Shown: in pieces, positions 1 through 8,334 of the stretch | Numbering within the stretch: position 1 is the stretch's first letter | Layout: every line of letters starts with the position of its first letter | Source: Pontiellaceae bacterium B1224 | GTDB lineage: Bacteria; Verrucomicrobiota; Kiritimatiellia; Kiritimatiellales; Pontiellaceae | Length of the DNA stretch: 64,000 bases | Assembly: GCA_029432815.1 (NCBI GenBank) | Contig: JAROBA010000016.1 | Span: 1 to 64,000, forward strand | Direction of reading: 5' to 3' | Notes under the pieces: generated by a model | Database searches by the model: none | Seen by the model: the letters and a program-made list of their open reading frames with translations, nothing else | Told to the model about the DNA's origin: nothing | Made by a program: the position numbers and the translations under genes

Positions 1-437
1 AAAATCGGAACTGACTATATGGAACAGACATCAAAAACCTTAACAAAAACGGGTGCTTACGCTTTGTTTGCACCCTCTATGGGATGACAATGAAATTGCT
101 CTAATCCTAGATCCGGGAATGAAAATGAAGGAAACGGTATTTTTTCCAATGATACCGGCATCAAACCATAATCACGCTTCACACCCACAGGGTTCGTTTT
201 TTGTTTCCTTCATTTTCACCCTGCGGGTGACCGATTTCACCACATCCATTGCGCTTTTAAGCCCTAGAGGTAGGCAACTACATCTGCGATTTTAAAATCT
301 TGTGGCTGCAGTAAACTTGGCCATTCCCGAATCTAGGCTAATACATTCCGGTATGAACGTAGGTTAAGTTGCAGCGAAAGAATGGAAAGCAACGAATGAT
401 GCCGCCTATCAGGCTTCGCCGCTTTCCATCAAAAGGG
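1..437. other. Non-coding left end
   Basis: No convincing gene is seen here. The only longer reading frame has low-complexity, non-protein-like composition and no ribosome binding site. The stretch contains a long inverted repeat, listed separately, and otherwise nothing I can name. Confidence 0.5.
120..218. repeat. 16-bp perfect inverted repeat with 67-nt loop
   Basis: The arm TGAAAATGAAGGAAAC at 120-135 is matched perfectly by its reverse complement at 203-218. The loop holds no gene. It could be a hairpin in an untranslated RNA or the remnant of a small palindromic element. Confidence 0.6.
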
Positions 438-749
438 TCAGAGTTCGGGCGGAACATAGGCTTCGCCGTTGTGCATCATCCGCAAGGAAGCTTCGAGCCA
501 TGTTGAAATCGGCGTGCTGCCCGCTGGCGCTTCTGCGCTGACGGTTTTCGAACAGGACCGGTCCACCGCAGACAGGCAAGATGCCTGTCCTTCTTTCTGT
601 GCATCTGCTTTTAAAGCGTCTGTGATGCCCCAGTTTGATCTCGATCGTGTTTTCGGGTTCGCCGAACCAGATGCAGGAATCTGGTTCGACCTATGGCGGT
701 GATTGCCGGCATCCGGCTGTGCCAATCAAAAGCAGGCCGAGACTCATGA
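438..749 (-). pseudogene. Probable broken small lipoprotein gene
   Basis: Reading from 749 down, the start MSLGLLLIGTAGC is a textbook lipoprotein signal with lipobox IGTAGC, but the frame meets TAG six codons later. The same frame then continues with protein-like sequence (VEPDSCIWFGEPENTIEIKLG). A different frame ends with a plausible tail, STWLEASLRMMHNGEAYVPPEL, and a stop at 438. Between the two lies a short palindrome (571-589). The simplest reading is a lipoprotein gene damaged by a nonsense change and a frameshift, perhaps through repeat insertion. It lies just downstream of the membrane-protein gene at 767. The family is not recognised and the call is tentative. Confidence 0.35.
571..589. 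repeat. Short palindrome GACAGGCA-AGA-TGCCTGTC
   Basis: Perfect 8-bp arms with a 3-nt centre. When translated it gives the TGILPV-like peptide string that I associate with dispersed palindromes in Verrucomicrobia and Planctomycetes (family knowledge, not tested here). Confidence 0.55.
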
Positions 750-766
750 CACGAAATGGAATCATT

Positions 767-2593
767 CTAGAATCCAAATTTCTTGAGGCCTTCGGAGGCT
801 TTATTTTTGATGTCCTGGGCTTTTTCGCTTTCGAGGGCTTTGTTGATTTGTTCGTCAGCCTTTTGCTGGGCTGCCGCCTTGGCCTTCTCGACCTCTTCAT
901 TGGCGCGGGCCTTGGCGGCGTCGATGGCGGCATTTTTCAGGTTGTCGTCGATCTCAACGGTGATGCGCGGGGATGTGAGCGAGCCATAGAGCTTGCCGGG
1001 AAGGGCTATGTTTTTGAGATTGTTGATAATCTCGTTGCTGGTTTTCAGTTCGCGCACGGTGAGCGAGAAGGGAATATCGAGCGAATCGGTGCTGAAGGTG
1101 CCGTTGGCGGAAAGGTCGGCAATCCCGGTTTCGATTTGCAGGCTGTCGCCGGTTTCGACGACTTCGGCCATGTCGATGCCTTTCAGATTAAAGGCAATGT
1201 CGTTCGGCGCATTCATATCATCGAATCGGAGCACCATTTTAAAGGTGGCTTCGGTTGCGTCCTCCGAGATCATTTCGAGCAGGGTCGGCTGCCCGTTGAG
1301 GGCCGGATTACTGCAGACTTCGGCGGCAATAATCTCCTGCATCGGTAAATCGCTGGAGAGCGTGACCTGATCGATTTCAATATTGCGGATCAGCCAGGCC
1401 GGGCGGTCGCTGAGCAGGTCGGCCGTCATATTGAGGTAGCCGATTTTGCGAGCCAGTTCAACCAGCTCGTCGCGGCTGGGGGTCGGCGGCGGGCCGCCCT
1501 TGACGAATTCGCTGACCTTTTTCTGTTTTTCCAGATATTCAGATGCTTTATCGAGCCACTCTTTATATTTGTCGGCCTGGGCCAGATAGTCATCGAGCGT
1601 TTTTTCACCTTCGGCTTTTTCCTTTTCCTCTTTTTCTTTGGCTTTTTTGTCGGTCTTTTTCTGTTTCTCTTCAGCACTCACCAATAATTTTCCGGGTGTA
1701 TCGCGCAGCGTGTCAGTTTGCAGCACGCTGCCGGCGAGCAGATCGATGACCACCGATTTACGCAGCAGATCGCTCACGCTGATATCAGAGACGAGCTGCC
1801 CGATCTGTACGAGGTTATGGGTCGGTTTATCTGGATCCGTGACCTGAAGATTCTGGATATCGAGTTCACCGCCGAAGATGGAGAGGTGGGCTTTATCCAT
1901 GTTCACCTCTGCTCCGGTGGACCGGCTGATGGAACTGGAAATGGCCTTTTTCACCGCCATGTCGAGGAACAGGAATTCAAACAGCAACCCGATCACCAGA
2001 AATGCCGCCACCAGAATGATGCCGGATTTGCGGAAGAGCGGGGAGGTTTTCGCCAGCACATCTTCGGTCGAAATCTTTTGTTTGCCGAAGGCGAGCCAGA
2101 TCAGGAATTTGGAAAATTTATTACCGGTGGCTTTACCGACTTTTTCGTTTTTCGCGGCTTTCACCATCTGTTCGCGAATTTTATTCACATAGGTGCTGAG
2201 TGCTTTGGCGAAAACAAAGGCAACCACCCAGGCGATGGGAGCGCCGCCGACCTGACTGTAGTTATCCAGCCCCATCAGGGCCAGTCCGGGCATATTGGCG
2301 AGTGAAGTGAAAACACCTTCGAGCCCGATGTTGTGGATGATCGTGTAGCCGATGTGAAAGGTGGGAATCGCCAGAGTTAGACAGAGAATTTTTCCGAAGG
2401 CGACACCCAGCAGGGTGAAGCCCAGATTGGAATTCAAAAGAAGTACGGCGAGTATCAGAACCGCCAGCATCAGGTTGGCACCCGGCAACATACCGATCAG
2501 CACGCCGCAGAGTGCGCCTAGAAAAATTTCCCTCTTACCGGCGCCGCCACGCAGCATTTTACCGATTTTACGAATAATACTGATCGAGATCAT
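767..2593 (-). CDS. TIGR03546/TIGR03545-type membrane protein with AsmA-like region
   Basis: A 608-aa protein. Residues 1-165 form a hydrophobic, DUF2062-like domain resembling TIGR03546. A further transmembrane segment near residues 190-215 is followed by a large periplasmic part resembling TIGR03545 (start of domain: EVNMDKAHLSIFGGELDIQNL), with AsmA-like beta structure. Residues about 305-355 are a highly charged Lys/Glu coiled coil, and the C-terminus is Ala/Lys/Glu-rich. In other genomes these are usually two adjacent genes, so this is a fusion. It lies 118 bp downstream of the histidine kinase on the same strand and may be part of that transcription unit. The role is unknown; envelope or lipid transport is possible by analogy with AsmA proteins. 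Confidence 0.75.
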   Translation of the reverse strand: MISISIIRKIGKMLRGGAGKREIFLGALCGVLIGMLPGANLMLAVLILAVLLLNSNLGFTLLGVAFGKILCLTLAIPTFHIGYTIIHNIGLEGVFTSLANMPGLALMGLDNYSQVGGAPIAWVVAFVFAKALSTYVNKIREQMVKAAKNEKVGKATGNKFSKFLIWLAFGKQKISTEDVLAKTSPLFRKSGIILVAAFLVIGLLFEFLFLDMAVKKAISSSISRSTGAEVNMDKAHLSIFGGELDIQNLQVTDPDKPTHNLVQIGQLVSDISVSDLLRKSVVIDLLAGSVLQTDTLRDTPGKLLVSAEEKQKKTDKKAKEKEEKEKAEGEKTLDDYLAQADKYKEWLDKASEYLEKQKKVSEFVKGGPPPTPSRDELVELARKIGYLNMTADLLSDRPAWLIRNIEIDQVTLSSDLPMQEIIAAEVCSNPALNGQPTLLEMISEDATEATFKMVLRFDDMNAPNDIAFNLKGIDMAEVVETGDSLQIETGIADLSANGTFSTDSLDIPFSLTVRELKTSNEIINNLKNIALPGKLYGSLTSPRITVEIDDNLKNAAIDAAKARANEEVEKAKAAAQQKADEQINKALESEKAQDIKNKASEGLKKFGF

Positions 2594-2711
2594 AGTAGGT
2601 TCCTCGCGTTAAAATGTTGATGGAAGACGATAATTCCAATTGAACCTCCCGGTCAACCGCGGAAAGCATCAACCCTCCGTTTATAAATGATTTGGCTCGG
2701 AAGGATATTAT

Positions 2712-4169
2712 TTACGTGTTCTGTGTTTTAAGAGCGATTCGCAAGCGCCCATTAACCAGTTCGACTGTCAGTTCAAGGTTCAATGCATTGGCACAGGCTT
2801 TAGCAATCGAGAGGCCCATTCCTGCATGATTGGATTCGGTTCGGGCGGTGTCTTTTCGCCACATCCGTTCGAAGAGATGATTGATGTCTTCTTCCTGGAG
2901 ATCGGGCGCTTCGTTTTCGCATAAGAACAGGGCGTCTTCTGCACCCACCAGAATTTTCACGGTGTTATTCTGCGCCGTATATTCAACTGCGTTGCTGATG
3001 AGGTTGGTCATGATGATTCGTAGCAATCGCGGATCGGTATCGAGTGAAACGCTCGGGTTCAGTTCAGCATGTAGTTGGATCCGGGATTCTTCTGCCTTTC
3101 CCGCATGCAGCGCAATGCATTCTTCCGCGAGCTTTGCCGGATGTACGGTTACGATATGTTGTTCTGCAGTGGACGACTCCATCCGGGAAAGCAACAGTAG
3201 GCTGTCGAGCGTCTGCTGCAGGCTGGAAGACAGCTTGTGGATTTCATCGAAATCATCCGGCGAGGCCTGGTCGGGCCATTTGAGTGCCACCTCGGCGGTG
3301 GTGCGGATGGCGGCGAGCGGGGTGCGCAGCTCATGCGCAAGGTCGCCGCTGAAGCGCCGTTCGCGAGCAAAGCTCTCTTCGAGTTTGGCCATCAGGCTGT
3401 TGAGACGCACGACGATCGGGCGGATATCGGCCGGGGCGCTCTGTTCGGAAAAGCGTTCGTGCAGCGATTCCGCATCCATCATGGCAGCCTGCTCGCCGAG
3501 GATCTTCAGCGGGCGCAGCGAAATACGAAGGGTGAAAATCAGTAATCCGCTGAACAACAGACAGGCCGCAAGGCCTCCGCCGATCAGATTCCGGGCCAGT
3601 CGCACCAATGCTGCATCGATCTCCCGGCGGTCGACGGCCAGGATCACTTCCGGGGCTTGTTTCTCACGCATCATGATCGGGAAGCGGGCCGCCCAGGCCC
3701 GCAAGGGAGAGCCGTTCTCCAAGGTGGTATTGTAGAAAACGGCTGTATTTCCGAAGGCATCGGGGCGTGTAATTTCTCCGCCTGCGAGATTATCTGTTTT
3801 AAGGTTACCCCCCCGATTCCCGAGCCATACCTCGCAATAGACGTTTTCGGACAGGTTGGTGAAAAGCGTATCTTTCAGTTGCGCCATTCCTCCGACTAAG
3901 CGGCTGGAATTCAGGCGTTCCTGTGGCATGTTACGGATTCTGAAGTTCGATTGGTTGCGCGGCGCCTCGCGATTCGGATCGCGGTTTGGATCGCGATTCG
4001 CTTCAGGTTTAATGAAACGCAGATCGATGGCAATGTTCGCAAGCTCGGTATCGAGGCGGGCCAGATACTCCGCTTTGGTGGAAAAATAAATGCTGAACCC
4101 GGCTGCGATGCTGATGCAGACAAAGGCAGGGAGCAGGGTGGAAAGTAAGCGTGCACGGATACTGATCAT
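2712..4169 (-). CDS. Sensor histidine kinase (OmpR-partner type)
   Basis: A 485-aa inner-membrane kinase. Transmembrane helices lie near residues 8-30 and 194-216 and flank a periplasmic sensor region of about 165 residues. HAMP follows, then HisKA with phospho-acceptor His279 (DLAHELRTPLAAIRTT), and a HATPase domain with N box (LISNAVEY) and G box (GMGLSIAKA). The sensor part carries a tandem NRDPNRDPNRE stretch (residues 58-68) encoded by 9-bp direct repeats. The start overlaps the stop of the response-regulator gene by 4 nt, so the two are translationally coupled. The signal sensed is unknown; the regulated candidates are the secreted proteins at 5041 and 5885. Confidence 0.92.
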   Translation of the reverse strand: MISIRARLLSTLLPAFVCISIAAGFSIYFSTKAEYLARLDTELANIAIDLRFIKPEANRDPNRDPNREAPRNQSNFRIRNMPQERLNSSRLVGGMAQLKDTLFTNLSENVYCEVWLGNRGGNLKTDNLAGGEITRPDAFGNTAVFYNTTLENGSPLRAWAARFPIMMREKQAPEVILAVDRREIDAALVRLARNLIGGGLAACLLFSGLLIFTLRISLRPLKILGEQAAMMDAESLHERFSEQSAPADIRPIVVRLNSLMAKLEESFARERRFSGDLAHELRTPLAAIRTTAEVALKWPDQASPDDFDEIHKLSSSLQQTLDSLLLLSRMESSTAEQHIVTVHPAKLAEECIALHAGKAEESRIQLHAELNPSVSLDTDPRLLRIIMTNLISNAVEYTAQNNTVKILVGAEDALFLCENEAPDLQEEDINHLFERMWRKDTARTESNHAGMGLSIAKACANALNLELTVELVNGRLRIALKTQNT

Positions 4170-4846
4170 TCTGCCGGCTCCGAAATGATATAGCCCTGGC
4201 CGCGCCGCGTGTGGATGAGCGGGGCATCGGATTCGGGCGTTTTTATGGCCCGGCGCAGCGCGCAGACGGCGGTGTCGATCACATTGCTCATGGGGTCTGC
4301 CTGCTCATCGTATATATGTTCCTCAATGTCGGCTCGCGTCACAACTTCGCCGGCCCGTAACATCAGAAACTCGAGTAGCGTAAAGAGCTGTGCGGAAAGT
4401 TTCAGCTCGGTTTTGCCGCGGATCACCTTCTTTGCGGAGGAGTTCAGTTCAAGATCGCCAACCTTCAGGACCGGGGTGCTTTTTTGGTAGCGCCGCCGCC
4501 CGAGTGCCTCAACACGGGCAATCAGCTCTTCGATCGCAAAGGATTTAACCAGATAATCATCCGCTCCCAGGCGTAAACCGGCCACGCGATCTTCGATGGT
4601 ATCTTTGGCGGTGAGAAAAAGGACGGGCGTCTCATCGCCATCGGCCCGCAGTTTTTTGAGAATTTCGTGTCCGTCCATACCGGGCAGCATGATATCGAGC
4701 AGGATCACGTCGTATTCATGTTCACTGGCGAGCCAGTAGCCCTCTTCGCCATCGCCCGTTTCGTCGACGGCGTAGCCCGAAGCTTTGAGGGCTTTCACCA
4801 CCGGTTTTCGCAGAGAAACTGCATCTTCAACCAATAAAATTCGCAT
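4166..4846 (-). CDS. OmpR-family response regulator
   Basis: A 226-aa DNA-binding regulator: receiver domain (residues 1-115) with phosphorylated Asp51 (DVILLDIMLPGMDG) and a conserved Lys in the VKSF segment, then a winged-helix output domain (about 125-222). It is first in the minus-strand operon and overlaps the kinase start. OmpR-type regulators bind direct repeats spaced by about one helix turn. Such repeats (CATG, 11-bp period) lie immediately upstream of this gene and upstream of the divergent genes at 5041 and 5885. Autoregulation and control of both neighbours are therefore likely, by inference. Confidence 0.93.
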   Translation of the reverse strand: MRILLVEDAVSLRKPVVKALKASGYAVDETGDGEEGYWLASEHEYDVILLDIMLPGMDGHEILKKLRADGDETPVLFLTAKDTIEDRVAGLRLGADDYLVKSFAIEELIARVEALGRRRYQKSTPVLKVGDLELNSSAKKVIRGKTELKLSAQLFTLLEFLMLRAGEVVTRADIEEHIYDEQADPMSNVIDTAVCALRRAIKTPESDAPLIHTRRGQGYIISEPAE

Positions 4847-4870
4847 AGGTCTGTTCCTGTTTTTCTAAAA

Positions 4871-4899
4871 CATGCGGGATGAAACATGAGAGTAGCATG
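4871..4899 (-). promoter_or_regulatory. Predicted response-regulator site, autoregulatory
   Basis: CATG elements start at 4885 and 4896 (11-bp spacing), with a further CATG at 4871. On the minus strand they read CTCATGTTTC and TTCATGCTAC, matching the half sites upstream of 5041. The site lies 25-55 bp in front of the response-regulator start codon. Confidence 0.5.
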
Positions 4900-4953
4900 A
4901 AAGGAGGCGCTCAGGCCGTATTTTTTTTTGCGACAAATTTCATCTGTTTTCCG

Positions 4954-4978
4954 GTGCTCATGTTCCGCTCATGTTCGG
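4954..4978 (+). promoter_or_regulatory. Predicted response-regulator site upstream of SHD1 gene
   Basis: Tandem GCTCATGTTC half sites with CATG at 4959 and 4970, 11 bp apart. The 19-bp string GTGCTCATGTTCCGCTCAT recurs exactly at 5791-5809, upstream of the next gene. Confidence 0.6.
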
Positions 4979-5040
4979 TGTGGTTCTATCGCGGCATCGA
5001 AAGAAGAAAAGCCATTGAAGGCAGAACGGAGAATACGAAA

Positions 5041-5790
5041 ATGAAAACAATAAAAGCCATCACAGCAATAGCGGCACTGACCGCCACATTCGTTTGTTCA
5101 ACGGCCGACGCAGCATCCCGCATCTGGACAGACGCCGCCGGAAAAACAATCGAAGCCGAACAGGTAAAGATCCTGAACGATCAGGTTATCCTTCGCCTGA
5201 CGAATGGACGCGAGATCCGGGTTTCGCTGGATTCGCTCAGCGAAGCAGACCGCAACGCAGCCATGCTGAGCGAGCCGCCGACGCTGGACCTTGAGGTTTC
5301 TTCGAAAACCTCGCGCTCGAATTCCACACTTCGGAATGGAGGCCCCGGAAGTCGGGTGCAGGTTCAGGAGGAATCCACACAGGTATCCGTTCTGGTGCAA
5401 AAGACCAGTTCTGCGGCCTATGATCTTCCGCTGAATAGCGTGCTTTATGTGATTGGTGAGGGAAGCAGCGGACAGCTCGAGGTTCTTGATAAAGTGTCAC
5501 AGACCTTTTCCTATTCGGACAATAGCCGCGAATTTGAATTTAAATCGGATGCACTTGAAACAGTGAAAGCGCAAGGCGATGAACGCAGAGCCGAATATAA
5601 GGGCTGGCTCGTAACGGTGCTTGATCCCAACGGAGAGATCATCGCGATTAAGGGCAGCAGTCGTGAATATGCGGAAAAAGCGGAAACGCTGATGTCCGCG
5701 AATAAAGGAACTGCGCTCGATAGCGACTATTCTATCCTGCAGCCAAAAGCCGGTGTAGAAATGACGAACTTTCGCCGGTTTCCATTCTAA
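5041..5790 (+). CDS. Secreted protein with SHD1-like domain
   Basis: A 249-aa exported protein with an N-terminal signal peptide (MKTIKAITAIAALTA, cleavage after ADAA). A short SLA1-homology-domain-1-like segment follows at residues 24-75 (RIWTDAAGKTIEAEQVKI, then REIRVSLDSLSEADRN). SHD1 is common in secreted proteins of Planctomycetes and Verrucomicrobia. The rest is not recognised. The start at 5041 is chosen because GGAG lies 11-14 nt upstream and a signal peptide follows directly; a longer in-frame extension to 4879 would bury the signal and overlap the operator. It is divergent from the two-component system and preceded by its predicted binding site. Function unknown, periplasmic or envelope role likely. 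Confidence 0.75.
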   Translation: MKTIKAITAIAALTATFVCSTADAASRIWTDAAGKTIEAEQVKILNDQVILRLTNGREIRVSLDSLSEADRNAAMLSEPPTLDLEVSSKTSRSNSTLRNGGPGSRVQVQEESTQVSVLVQKTSSAAYDLPLNSVLYVIGEGSSGQLEVLDKVSQTFSYSDNSREFEFKSDALETVKAQGDERRAEYKGWLVTVLDPNGEIIAIKGSSREYAEKAETLMSANKGTALDSDYSILQPKAGVEMTNFRRFPF

Positions 5791-5815
5791 GTGCTCATGT
5801 TCCGCTCATATTCAG
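5791..5815 (+). promoter_or_regulatory. Predicted response-regulator site upstream of EF-hand gene
   Basis: Begins directly after the stop codon of the SHD1 gene and repeats GTGCTCATGTTCCGCTCAT from 4954. Half sites are CATG at 5796 and CATA at 5807 (11-bp spacing). It lies 70-90 bp before the start at 5885, so this gene probably has its own promoter. Confidence 0.6.
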
Positions 5816-5884
5816 TTCGATAAACATTAATCATCAACAGTCGGGATAGGCCCGATAAAGACTAACAGCCCAGGAGGCCATAAA

Positions 5885-6541
5885 ATGAAAGCAACAAAAT
5901 ACATACTGATTACACTATTCGCCGCCGGGACAACTCTCGGTACATATGCAGAAGATTCGATCGCTCCGGAAGGTGCCGGTGACCGCCAGGAGAGCCGCCG
6001 TGCAAAAATGATGGAACGTTTCGACAAAGATGGCGATGGAAAGCTGTCGCTGCAGGAACGCAGACGCGGTCAGAATGTCCGCGAAAAACGCCAAAACCGT
6101 GCTGAAACGGCTGACCGGCCCGAAGAAAACGGGCAGCGCGGCGAATATGCTGATCGCGATTCCCGAGGACCTCGCAGTGAACGTGCGGAACGGGTTGCTC
6201 AAAGAAATCGGCCGAACCGTGGAGAAAATGCCGTACGTGTTGAACGTGGACCTCGCGGTGAACGTGTGGACCGGTTCGCTCGTGGAAATCGTCCGAACCG
6301 TGGAGAAAATGCTGACCGCGGACTGCGTAGAGAAGGTGCTGTACGTGGTGAACGTGGACCTCGCGGTGAACGTGCGGAACAGGTCGCTCGTGGAAATCGT
6401 CCGAACCGTGGAGAAAATGCTGAACGCGGAGAATATGCTGAGCGCGACTTCCGAGGACCTCGTGGTGAACGTGCAGAGCGTGGACCCCGCAGTGAACGAG
6501 GACCCCGTGGTGAACGTGATAGAGCGGGACGACAGGGATAG
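5885..6541 (+). CDS. Secreted EF-hand protein with Arg/Gly-rich repeats
   Basis: A 218-aa protein with a signal peptide (residues 1-22) and a single EF-hand calcium loop near residues 47-58 (DKDGDGKLSLQE). The rest is a strongly basic, low-complexity tail made of repeated units such as RGNRPNRGENA and RGPRGERAE. RBS AGGAGG lies about 10 nt upstream. The repeat tail is probably disordered and could bind anionic surfaces, polysaccharide or nucleic acid (inference). Shared upstream sites with the two-component system suggest co-regulation. A calcium- or envelope-stress-related role is possible but not shown. Confidence 0.75.
   Translation: MKATKYILITLFAAGTTLGTYAEDSIAPEGAGDRQESRRAKMMERFDKDGDGKLSLQERRRGQNVREKRQNRAETADRPEENGQRGEYADRDSRGPRSERAERVAQRNRPNRGENAVRVERGPRGERVDRFARGNRPNRGENADRGLRREGAVRGERGPRGERAEQVARGNRPNRGENAERGEYAERDFRGPRGERAERGPRSERGPRGERDRAGRQG
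6125..6525 (+). repeat. Degenerate in-gene tandem repeats encoding Arg/Gly-rich tail
   Basis: Imperfect repeats of phrases around CGTGGAAATCGTCCGAACCG and CGTGGTGAACGTG. They code for GNRPNRGENAE and GPRGERAE units. Protein-coding low complexity, not a CRISPR array. Confidence 0.8.
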
Positions 6542-6571
6542 ATCGTGTACGATAATCTCGTAATCCTCCAG

Positions 6572-6604
6572 AAAACCGCCGGATATTGAATCCGGCGGTT
6601 TTTT
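6572..6604 (+). terminator. Rho-independent terminator of EF-hand gene
   Basis: Arms AAAACCGCCGGAT and ATCCGGCGGTTTT form a 13-bp stem with a 5-nt loop, ending in a T run, 31 bp after the stop codon. Confidence 0.9.
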
Positions 6605-6648
6605 GTGCGGTAAGCCGTAAAGACACTGCTATCTATGGGGTAAGGCTA

Positions 6649-6748
6649 TTACGCAAGGCGCGTAACGCATGATGCGTAATGGCCGGTCGGGAAATTTTCT
6701 TGTGTTTGCTGAGTGAAATACGCATGTTGCGTAACGCAGGAGGCGTAA
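6649..6748 (+). repeat. Four copies of an ACGCA..TGCGTAA palindrome upstream of ATPase
   Basis: Near-palindromes TTACGCAAGGCGCGTAA (6649), AACGCATGATGCGTAA (6664), TACGCATGTTGCGTAA (6719) and AACGCAGGAGGCGTAA (6733). The last contains the GGAGG ribosome binding site of the ATPase gene (6739-6743), so anything bound there, or an RNA hairpin, could affect its translation. Confidence 0.75.
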
Positions 6749-6749
6749 C

Positions 6750-7880
6750 ATGAGAAATCCGTTTCAATATGGGGGTGTGGTATCGGGGGAATCGTTCTGT
6801 AATAGAACCCGCGAGGCTGCCGATTTGCGGCGTTCGGTAGAGAACGCAGAAAAGCTGTTTGTCTATTCCGAGCGAAGATTGGGAAAAACCTCCCTGATCC
6901 GGAAGGTACTGGCGGATCTGCCGACGGATGAATATCTCACGGTCTATATCGACCTATGGCCCACCGACGGCGAAACTTCGTTTGTGCTCGCCTGTGCAAA
7001 AGCCTTTTCCGAGGCGATGTCCACGAGCACCGATAAGTTGTTGAATACAGCCCGGACCTTTTTCAGCCGTTTGGTACCCTCCATTAGTGCCAACGATGAC
7101 GGCAAGGCGGTCATTACTTTCGGCTTTGATCAGAAGCGTCCGGATATCCCGTTGCTCGAAGAAGTATTGGCGATGCCTGCGAAAGCCGCGAAAAAAGAAG
7201 GCAAACACATCGTAGTTGTTTTCGATGAATTCCAGCAGATTCTGGAATATGAAAGTGACGCGGTGGAGCGCCTGCTCCGCAGCTCAATTCAGCACCAGTC
7301 GGAGGTTGCCTATATATTCTGTGGAAGCCGAAAGCATCTGATTCAGCAAATGTTTATGGATTCGCAACGCCCGATGTATCGTTCCGGCGCTCACTATCCG
7401 CTCGGATTAATTGCAGAGGATCATTGGCAAACGTTCGTATCCGGCAAGTTTCAGGAAACCGGCAAACAGATCAGTCCGGAGATCATTTCTGAACTTTGCG
7501 CGCTGACAGAGGGGCATCCGTTTTATACCCAGCATTTGTGCCACCCGCTTTGGGAGCTTTGCGAAACCGGCGGGGCGGCGACCTCGGAAATGATTCAGCA
7601 GGCCACGTCGCTTTTGCTGGACCGGGAAAGCTATGCCTTTATGAATCTATGGGATTCGCTCACCCGCAATGCCCGCCGGTTGCTGAAAGGCGTAGCCGCA
7701 GAGCCGGTTGGAACCCAGGTGTTTGCCGCAGAATTTATCCGAAAATATCAATTGGGCAGTTCTTCCAATGCGCAGCGGGCCGTGGATCTGCTGCTGAAAA
7801 AAGACATCATCGATAAGCAGGAGGAAGGGATTGTGATTCCGGACCGCTTTTTCAGGTTATGGATTAACAGCAAGCAATGA
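6750..7880 (+). CDS. AAA/STAND-type ATPase (archaeal-ATPase-like family)
   Basis: A 376-aa ATP-binding protein. The N-terminus carries the family phrase NPFQYGGVV. Walker A is in ERRLGKTSLI (residues 41-50), Walker B is VVVFDEFQ (156-162), and a sensor-like stretch FCGSRKH follows. The C-terminal part, about residues 290-376, looks like a winged helix. Such ATPases are common, poorly understood, sometimes mobile singletons. The start is set by an RBS six bases upstream. The four palindromes in the leader are probably an operator or translational control element. No toxin or antitoxin partner is visible next to it. Confidence 0.8.
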   Translation: MRNPFQYGGVVSGESFCNRTREAADLRRSVENAEKLFVYSERRLGKTSLIRKVLADLPTDEYLTVYIDLWPTDGETSFVLACAKAFSEAMSTSTDKLLNTARTFFSRLVPSISANDDGKAVITFGFDQKRPDIPLLEEVLAMPAKAAKKEGKHIVVVFDEFQQILEYESDAVERLLRSSIQHQSEVAYIFCGSRKHLIQQMFMDSQRPMYRSGAHYPLGLIAEDHWQTFVSGKFQETGKQISPEIISELCALTEGHPFYTQHLCHPLWELCETGGAATSEMIQQATSLLLDRESYAFMNLWDSLTRNARRLLKGVAAEPVGTQVFAAEFIRKYQLGSSSNAQRAVDLLLKKDIIDKQEEGIVIPDRFFRLWINSKQ

Positions 7881-7950
7881 CGCATCATTTTTAGGTGGTA
7901 GTCATTCAATTTTTATTCAGGGAAGTTAACCAGCAACCAAGGAGAGAAAA

Positions 7951-8325
7951 ATGGAAGTAGACTCATATGCAGTAGCATCCGGTGCCATAGCAGGGGGAAT
8001 TCTGATTCTGGGGCTCGGGCTCATTATCATTTTAGTCGTTGCAATGTGGAAGATGTTCGTCAAGGCCGGACATCCGGGGTGGGCGGCCATTGTGCCAATC
8101 TATAACACCTGTGTGTTGTGCGATATCGGCGGGAAACCGATGTGGTGGGTGTTGCTCATGCTCATTCCATTTGTGAATATTGTGATAGCCATTCTGGTGA
8201 TGGTCGGGGTGGCCAGGAATTTCGGACGCGGCGTCGGGACAGCGCTGGGACTGCTTTTCCTTCCGTTTATCTTCATGCTGATTCTCGGGTTTGGCAGTGC
8301 CGAATATAACCGGGTCGAAGGCTAA
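7951..8325 (+). CDS. DUF5684-like small membrane protein
   Basis: A 124-aa protein with three or four transmembrane helices and the typical segment AGHPGWAAIVPIYN (about residues 36-50), as in DUF5684 proteins, sometimes annotated near signal peptidase genes. RBS GGAGAG lies just upstream. It ends 9 bp before the NUDIX gene and is probably cotranscribed with it. Function unknown. Confidence 0.75.
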   Translation: MEVDSYAVASGAIAGGILILGLGLIIILVVAMWKMFVKAGHPGWAAIVPIYNTCVLCDIGGKPMWWVLLMLIPFVNIVIAILVMVGVARNFGRGVGTALGLLFLPFIFMLILGFGSAEYNRVEG

Positions 8326-8334
8326 AGCGGCATC

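Noticed and set aside
53-295. Reading frame in the left end
   Set aside because: No ribosome binding site, unlikely composition, and it overlaps an inverted repeat.
6125-6525. Regular repeats that might be a CRISPR array
   Set aside because: Repeats are in frame with a protein, have no uniform spacers, and no cas genes are near.
6649-7880. Toxin-antitoxin or defence module around the AAA ATPase
   Set aside because: No partner gene of toxin, nuclease or antitoxin type next to it.
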